A DNA stretch of 64,000 nt from Thalassotalea sp. 42_200_T64 (GTDB lineage Bacteria > Pseudomonadota > Gammaproteobacteria > Enterobacterales > Alteromonadaceae). The position numbers and the translations under genes were made by a program. Every line of letters begins with the position of its first letter. Position 1 is the first letter of the stretch. The notes under the pieces are model-generated. The model did not search any database, was not told the origin of the DNA, and saw only the letters and a program-made list of their open reading frames with translations. The stretch spans positions 82,535-146,534 of the forward strand of contig MABC01000053.1 in assembly GCA_002162925.1 (NCBI GenBank), given 5' to 3'. This document shows positions 60,796 to 64,000 of the stretch, in pieces.

Positions 60796-61710
60796 TCAGT
60801 CCCAACGATAAGCCCAGGCAACAGCATATACTGTAGAGTCGTTGCCACGTGTCGTGGTCACTCCTTTATTTGCCAAAAATTTAATGCTGTGCTGACTGCT
60901 TAACGCTAAACTGTAGGTAAAACCTGCTCGATAATTTCCTGCTTTATTCGATTTCTGCTCACCATCAACGAAGGTGTCGCCGCCCCAAAAATAATTACCA
61001 TTAAGGGATATCCAATGGCCAGGGCCAAGGTCATAAATTAAGTGTGATTGAATGTTATAAATAGGATCTTGTGCAAACGTTTTATCACCCTGCAACTCAT
61101 CATTATCGGTAAATATTTTTGCGGAGACGGCTAAATCAAATTCCCAGGAACCAAATGGAATTGAGGTGCCAATTTCGGACTTAATAAACCAACGGTTTGC
61201 ACCAATATTCAAGATGTAATCGGTATCGTATTGGCCTGTGGGTACACTGACTTGTATGCTGGCGCCAACCACCGTAGTTTTAGCTTGCTTGATAAAGTCA
61301 GCCATTTTCAGTGCTTTAGCGCCATAAAAATTATAGTTAAGTCTTACTCGGGTATCGGTTATTCCGCAAAATTTTCTGGAAATATCTTCGCCCTGGTAAA
61401 CGGCCTCACCATAGGCACATGCCTGTCCCGTCGAGATATCAATTTTACTGGCATTACCGAACAAATTTAATGTTCTGGCGTAAGCAATGGCAGGCCCATC
61501 TATCTCAAGCGTAAGCTCATCGACCGGCACATCTGCTGAGGTATGGATGTCGCCATCCGTATAAACATACAAAGCACCAAAAAAGTTTTGTTCAGTAGGC
61601 AAATTGATATAAGAGCGAGGATCGAGCTCTTGCGCATTTATTGCTGAGGCACAACTAATCATTGCGCCTAACAATAGATATTTTCCTGTTTTTTGGCCAA
61701 CATGCTGCAA
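60796..61710 (-). CDS. Outer-membrane beta-barrel protein (MetA/transporter-like)
   Basis: 304 residues. Signal peptide to ...AINAQ. The rest has alternating amphipathic strands ending ...YAVAWAYRWD, with an aromatic tail as in outer-membrane barrels. ASIQVSVPTGQYDTD, IGANRWFIKSEIGTS and GDKTFAQDPIYNIQSHLIYDL resemble the 'MetA-pathway of phenol degradation' transporter family. Two Cys (ACAYGE, KFCGIT) may pair. Substrate unknown; it stands alone. Confidence 0.7.
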   Translation of the reverse strand: MQHVGQKTGKYLLLGAMISCASAINAQELDPRSYINLPTEQNFFGALYVYTDGDIHTSADVPVDELTLEIDGPAIAYARTLNLFGNASKIDISTGQACAYGEAVYQGEDISRKFCGITDTRVRLNYNFYGAKALKMADFIKQAKTTVVGASIQVSVPTGQYDTDYILNIGANRWFIKSEIGTSIPFGSWEFDLAVSAKIFTDNDELQGDKTFAQDPIYNIQSHLIYDLGPGHWISLNGNYFWGGDTFVDGEQKSNKAGNYRAGFTYSLALSSQHSIKFLANKGVTTTRGNDSTVYAVAWAYRWD

Positions 61711-61738
61711 TTTGTTTCTCCCTGAACAAGTGATGTTA

Positions 61739-61782
61739 TACTAATTTGATTAAATATCTGCTCCTTTTTAATCAAATTGGTA
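61739..61782. repeat. Short palindrome of the TTGGTA type
   Basis: TACTAATTTGATTAAA and TTTAATCAAATTGGTA pair over 16 bases with one mismatch around a 12-base loop. The right arm ends on the stop codon of the next gene. Shares TTGGTAT with the 54973-55138 repeat. Confidence 0.75.
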
Positions 61783-62094
61783 TTATTTTTGTTGTTGGTA
61801 GTGGCCTTCAAATTCTGCCATTACTTTAAACAATTTTTCAATTTTTTTGACTAATGTAACCAGTACTAGTTGATCTTTACTTTGTTGCCAGGCTAATAAT
61901 CCATCGGCTATTTCTTCAATATAAGGTTGAAAGCTATCCGCGGTAGATTTGAAACCGGCATCTTTGGGGAAAATGGCAGTGAAATTAGCTTTTTTATCCG
62001 CTCTTAACTCGCCAAGTGCACTGTCGGCTACGATGGAGCGTTTGAGTAATTGTGAGATGTTTGCAATTAATTGCATTTCGAGTTGGATGTTCAT
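61783..62094 (-). CDS. Small helical protein, unrecognised
   Basis: 103 residues, no membrane segment, mostly predicted helix (MNIQLEMQLIANISQLLKRSI, YIEEIADGLLAWQQSKDQLV). It lies 55 bp downstream of epmB on the same strand, so co-transcription is likely. I do not recognise the family and no motif stands out. Confidence 0.65.
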   Translation of the reverse strand: MNIQLEMQLIANISQLLKRSIVADSALGELRADKKANFTAIFPKDAGFKSTADSFQPYIEEIADGLLAWQQSKDQLVLVTLVKKIEKLFKVMAEFEGHYQQQK

Positions 62095-62149
62095 TTTAAG
62101 TTATCTTTTTCAGGTTGATTTTATTAGGGTCTGTCGACCTTTGCGGTGA

Positions 62150-63202
62150 TTATGACAAATTAATCGGCGTCTTGTTAGCTTCGCCGGCAATTTCCTGCAC
62201 CAACTTAGGCATCAGAAAACCAGGTAAGGTCGCCATCATGTTATTGGCAATTATGCTTGCGGCTTTAACGTTAACATCAAAATGTGCAGCACCCGCCACT
62301 GGGTCGAGTAAATGCAAGTAATAAGGCAATATTCCCATCGCAAACAAACGCTCTGACAAAGCACACAAGATTTCACTATCATCATTAATATTTTTTAATA
62401 ACACGCTCTGGTTGAATAACGCAATGCGCTTTTCTCGCAGTGGTTGTATGGCAAGTTCAAACGGCTGATCAATCTCATTGGGGTGATTAATATGAAATAC
62501 CATCACCACTTGTAAGCGGCTTTGTGACAAGGTATTGACCAATTCTGCTGTTATCCGTTGGGGGATCACTACCGGTAAGCGAGTATGAATTCTCACTCGT
62601 TTAATATGCTCAATCTGCTCAAGCTGCATTAACAGCCAGGCTAAATGCTCATCCTTGGCCATTAATGGATCGCCACCACTAAAAATAACTTCGTTTATTT
62701 CCACGTGCTCGGTGATGTAATCTAACGCACTTTGCCAACGCAATTTATTCGGGCTGTTATCTTCATAAGGGAAATGACGACGAAAACAATAGCGACAATT
62801 TACCGCGCAGCCGCTTTTCACTATCATTAACACTCGATGTTTATACTTGTGTAATAATCCTTCGGCAACAGTATCGTGTTCTTCCAGCGGATCGGTAATA
62901 AAACCGGGAACATCTTGCTGTTCAGCAGACAATGGCATCACTTGTTGCAACAGTGGGTCGTTAAAATTTCCCAATTGCATTTTTTTAATAAAAGGGTGGG
63001 GCACTCGCACCGGAAAAAGCTTGCGGGCAGCGAAATGGGCACGATACTTGTCTTCGTCAATATTCAGTAAAGACAATAATTCTTTCGGGCAGGTCACCAC
63101 ATTTGCCAATTCTTGCTGCCATGACAATTCTTTTTTTGAAGAATAGTGCAAATCATCTGCAATTCGGGTTATTATTTGCGGCATTAATTTATCTCTGCTC
63201 AC
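62150..63202 (-). CDS. epmB: EF-P beta-lysylation protein EpmB (radical SAM lysine 2,3-aminomutase-like)
   Basis: 350 residues. The radical-SAM cluster CAVNCRYCFRRHFPYE (CxxxCxxC) is at about 120. KYKHRVLMIVKSGC, NEVIFSGGDPLM and VRIHTRLPVVIPQRIT are typical of KamA/EpmB. It turns (S)-alpha-lysine into (R)-beta-lysine, which EpmA then joins to EF-P. efp is divergent 63 bp away, a common arrangement. epmA is not in the window. Confidence 0.95.
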   Translation of the reverse strand: MSRDKLMPQIITRIADDLHYSSKKELSWQQELANVVTCPKELLSLLNIDEDKYRAHFAARKLFPVRVPHPFIKKMQLGNFNDPLLQQVMPLSAEQQDVPGFITDPLEEHDTVAEGLLHKYKHRVLMIVKSGCAVNCRYCFRRHFPYEDNSPNKLRWQSALDYITEHVEINEVIFSGGDPLMAKDEHLAWLLMQLEQIEHIKRVRIHTRLPVVIPQRITAELVNTLSQSRLQVVMVFHINHPNEIDQPFELAIQPLREKRIALFNQSVLLKNINDDSEILCALSERLFAMGILPYYLHLLDPVAGAAHFDVNVKAASIIANNMMATLPGFLMPKLVQEIAGEANKTPINLS

Positions 63203-63265
63203 TTAGCGCTTTATAAGCGAATGATAACCAATAGATGAGAGAACTCCAACTAGTAAGAGAACACT

Positions 63266-63835
63266 ATGGCAAATTTCAGTACCAACGAATTTAAAAACGG
63301 TCTTAAATTAATGATCGATGGCGAACCATGTAACATTTTAGATAATGAAACCGTTAAACCAGGTAAAGGCCAGGCCTTTAACCGCATCAAAATTCGTAAA
63401 CTAATATCGGGTAAAGTCATCGAGAAAACCTATAAGTCGGGTGAATCTGTTGAAGGTGCCGATGTTTTGGAAACTGATTTGGCCTATCTTTATAACGATG
63501 GCGAATTTTGGCATTTCATGAACAATGAGACATTCGAGCAAATTGCTGCCGATGAGAAAGCCGTTGGCGACAATGTGAAATGGCTAAAAGAAGGCGATGT
63601 TTGTATTCTTACCTTATGGAATGGTAGCCCAATTATCGTTACCCCACCAAATTTTGTTGAATTAGAAGTTACAGAAACGGATCCCGGTTTAAAAGGTGAC
63701 ACCGCGGGCACAGGTGGCAAGCCAGCAACGTTAAGTACCGGTGCCGTAGTTCGTGTACCTTTATTCATTCAAATTGGTGAAGTGGTTAAAGTAGATAGCC
63801 GCAGTGGCGAATACGTATCTCGCGCTGGCAAGTAG
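63266..63835 (+). CDS. efp: Elongation factor P
   Basis: 189 residues. KOW-like domain I with the modified Lys loop VKPGKGQAF (Lys about 34), and two OB domains ending [17 protein letters not shown]. It rescues ribosomes stalled at polyproline. The presence of epmB supports beta-lysylation at that Lys. Confidence 0.97.
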   Translation: MANFSTNEFKNGLKLMIDGEPCNILDNETVKPGKGQAFNRIKIRKLISGKVIEKTYKSGESVEGADVLETDLAYLYNDGEFWHFMNNETFEQIAADEKAVGDNVKWLKEGDVCILTLWNGSPIIVTPPNFVELEVTETDPGLKGDTAGTGGKPATLSTGAVVRVPLFIQIGEVVKVDSRSGEYVSRAGK

Positions 63836-63861
63836 ATAGGTCAGCAGGGAAAGTCATTAAC

Positions 63862-63890
63862 TAAAAAAGGAGCTTTGGCTCCTTTTTTTT
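63862..63890 (+). terminator. Terminator of efp
   Basis: AAAAAAGGAGC-TTTG-GCTCCTTTTTTTT, strong stem and T8. Confidence 0.92.
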
Positions 63891-63904
63891 GCACATGGAT
63901 GATG

Positions 63905-64000
63905 AGATGAACACCTCAAGTTGATTCGGCGTCACAATGCGCCATTATTGAGATTGACCATTCAATAAGCAAACAAGAGGTGTTCACTATGAAAGTTACA
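63905..64000 (+). mobile_element. Possible left end of an IS110-type element
   Basis: The last 96 bases contain GATGAACACCTC and, 60 bases on, AGAGGTGTTCACTATGAAAGTTACA. GAACACCTC and GAGGTGTTC are inverted. The frame opened at 63989 begins MKVT, the usual start of IS110-family transposases of this group ('MKVTTIGIDLAK'), but only four codons are present. Confidence 0.4.

Overview
The window looks like chromosome of a marine, facultatively anaerobic gammaproteobacterium of the Alteromonadales, most likely Colwelliaceae (Colwellia/Thalassotalea-like). The grounds are AT-rich coding sequence, gammaproteobacterial ribosomal proteins and GroESL, a prkB-yhfA pair as in E. coli, EpmB/EF-P, and the 'TTGGTATTA' type of short palindromic repeat. 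The genus is inference. No tRNA, rRNA or CRISPR array was seen.

0-14 kb: a cytochrome c/metal maturation neighbourhood. ResB-like and CcsA-like proteins (system II haem delivery) flank a membrane phosphotransferase of the LTA-synthase family that is frameshifted at a G8 tract. Then come a membrane TPR protein, a small membrane protein with an FNR-like site, and a minus-strand group of TlpA-like thioredoxin, P19/FtrA-like periplasmic metal protein with a Met/His-rich insertion, and FtrD-like membrane polyferredoxin behind a perfect FNR box. A PAS-GGDEF-EAL protein (probable c-di-GMP phosphodiesterase), CcmI and a DUF4350-like protein follow.

14-23 kb: a MITE-like repeat, an extended -10 promoter, then the spc operon (rplN to rpmJ) and alpha operon (rpsM to rplQ). 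The S10 operon, which normally precedes rplN, is absent.

23-42 kb: prkB, a frameshifted yhfA, a frameshifted DUF1338 gene, astD-astA-astC (arginine/ornithine catabolism), a PilZ protein, pabA, a MOSC protein, a Bcr/CflA-type MFS pump, two tiny Cys-rich paralogues missed by the ORF track, aroQ-accB-accC, cutA-dsbD, fxsA, and groES-groEL with a clear sigma-32 promoter.

42-50.5 kb: accessory island. hipBA has three operators at exact 50-bp spacing. Next come an IS3 remnant, a PAS-AraC regulator, a decayed sulfatase, a decayed putative glycosidase-sulfatase fusion and a truncated alpha/beta-hydrolase. It looks like the ruin of a sulfated-polysaccharide utilisation locus.

50.5-64 kb: a DUF4202 gene, then nosRZDFYL (nitrous oxide reductase and its maturation) with an FNR-like site before nosR, small envelope proteins, an outer-membrane beta-barrel candidate, and divergent epmB/efp. 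The last bases look like the left end of an IS110-type element.

Across the window, anaerobic N2O respiration (NosZ, a copper enzyme), cytochrome c maturation and a possible copper/iron handling module appear linked by FNR-type sites. Several genes carry single-base indels while the ribosomal, acc, gro and nos genes are intact. Whether these are decay, phase variation or assembly error needs read-level evidence.
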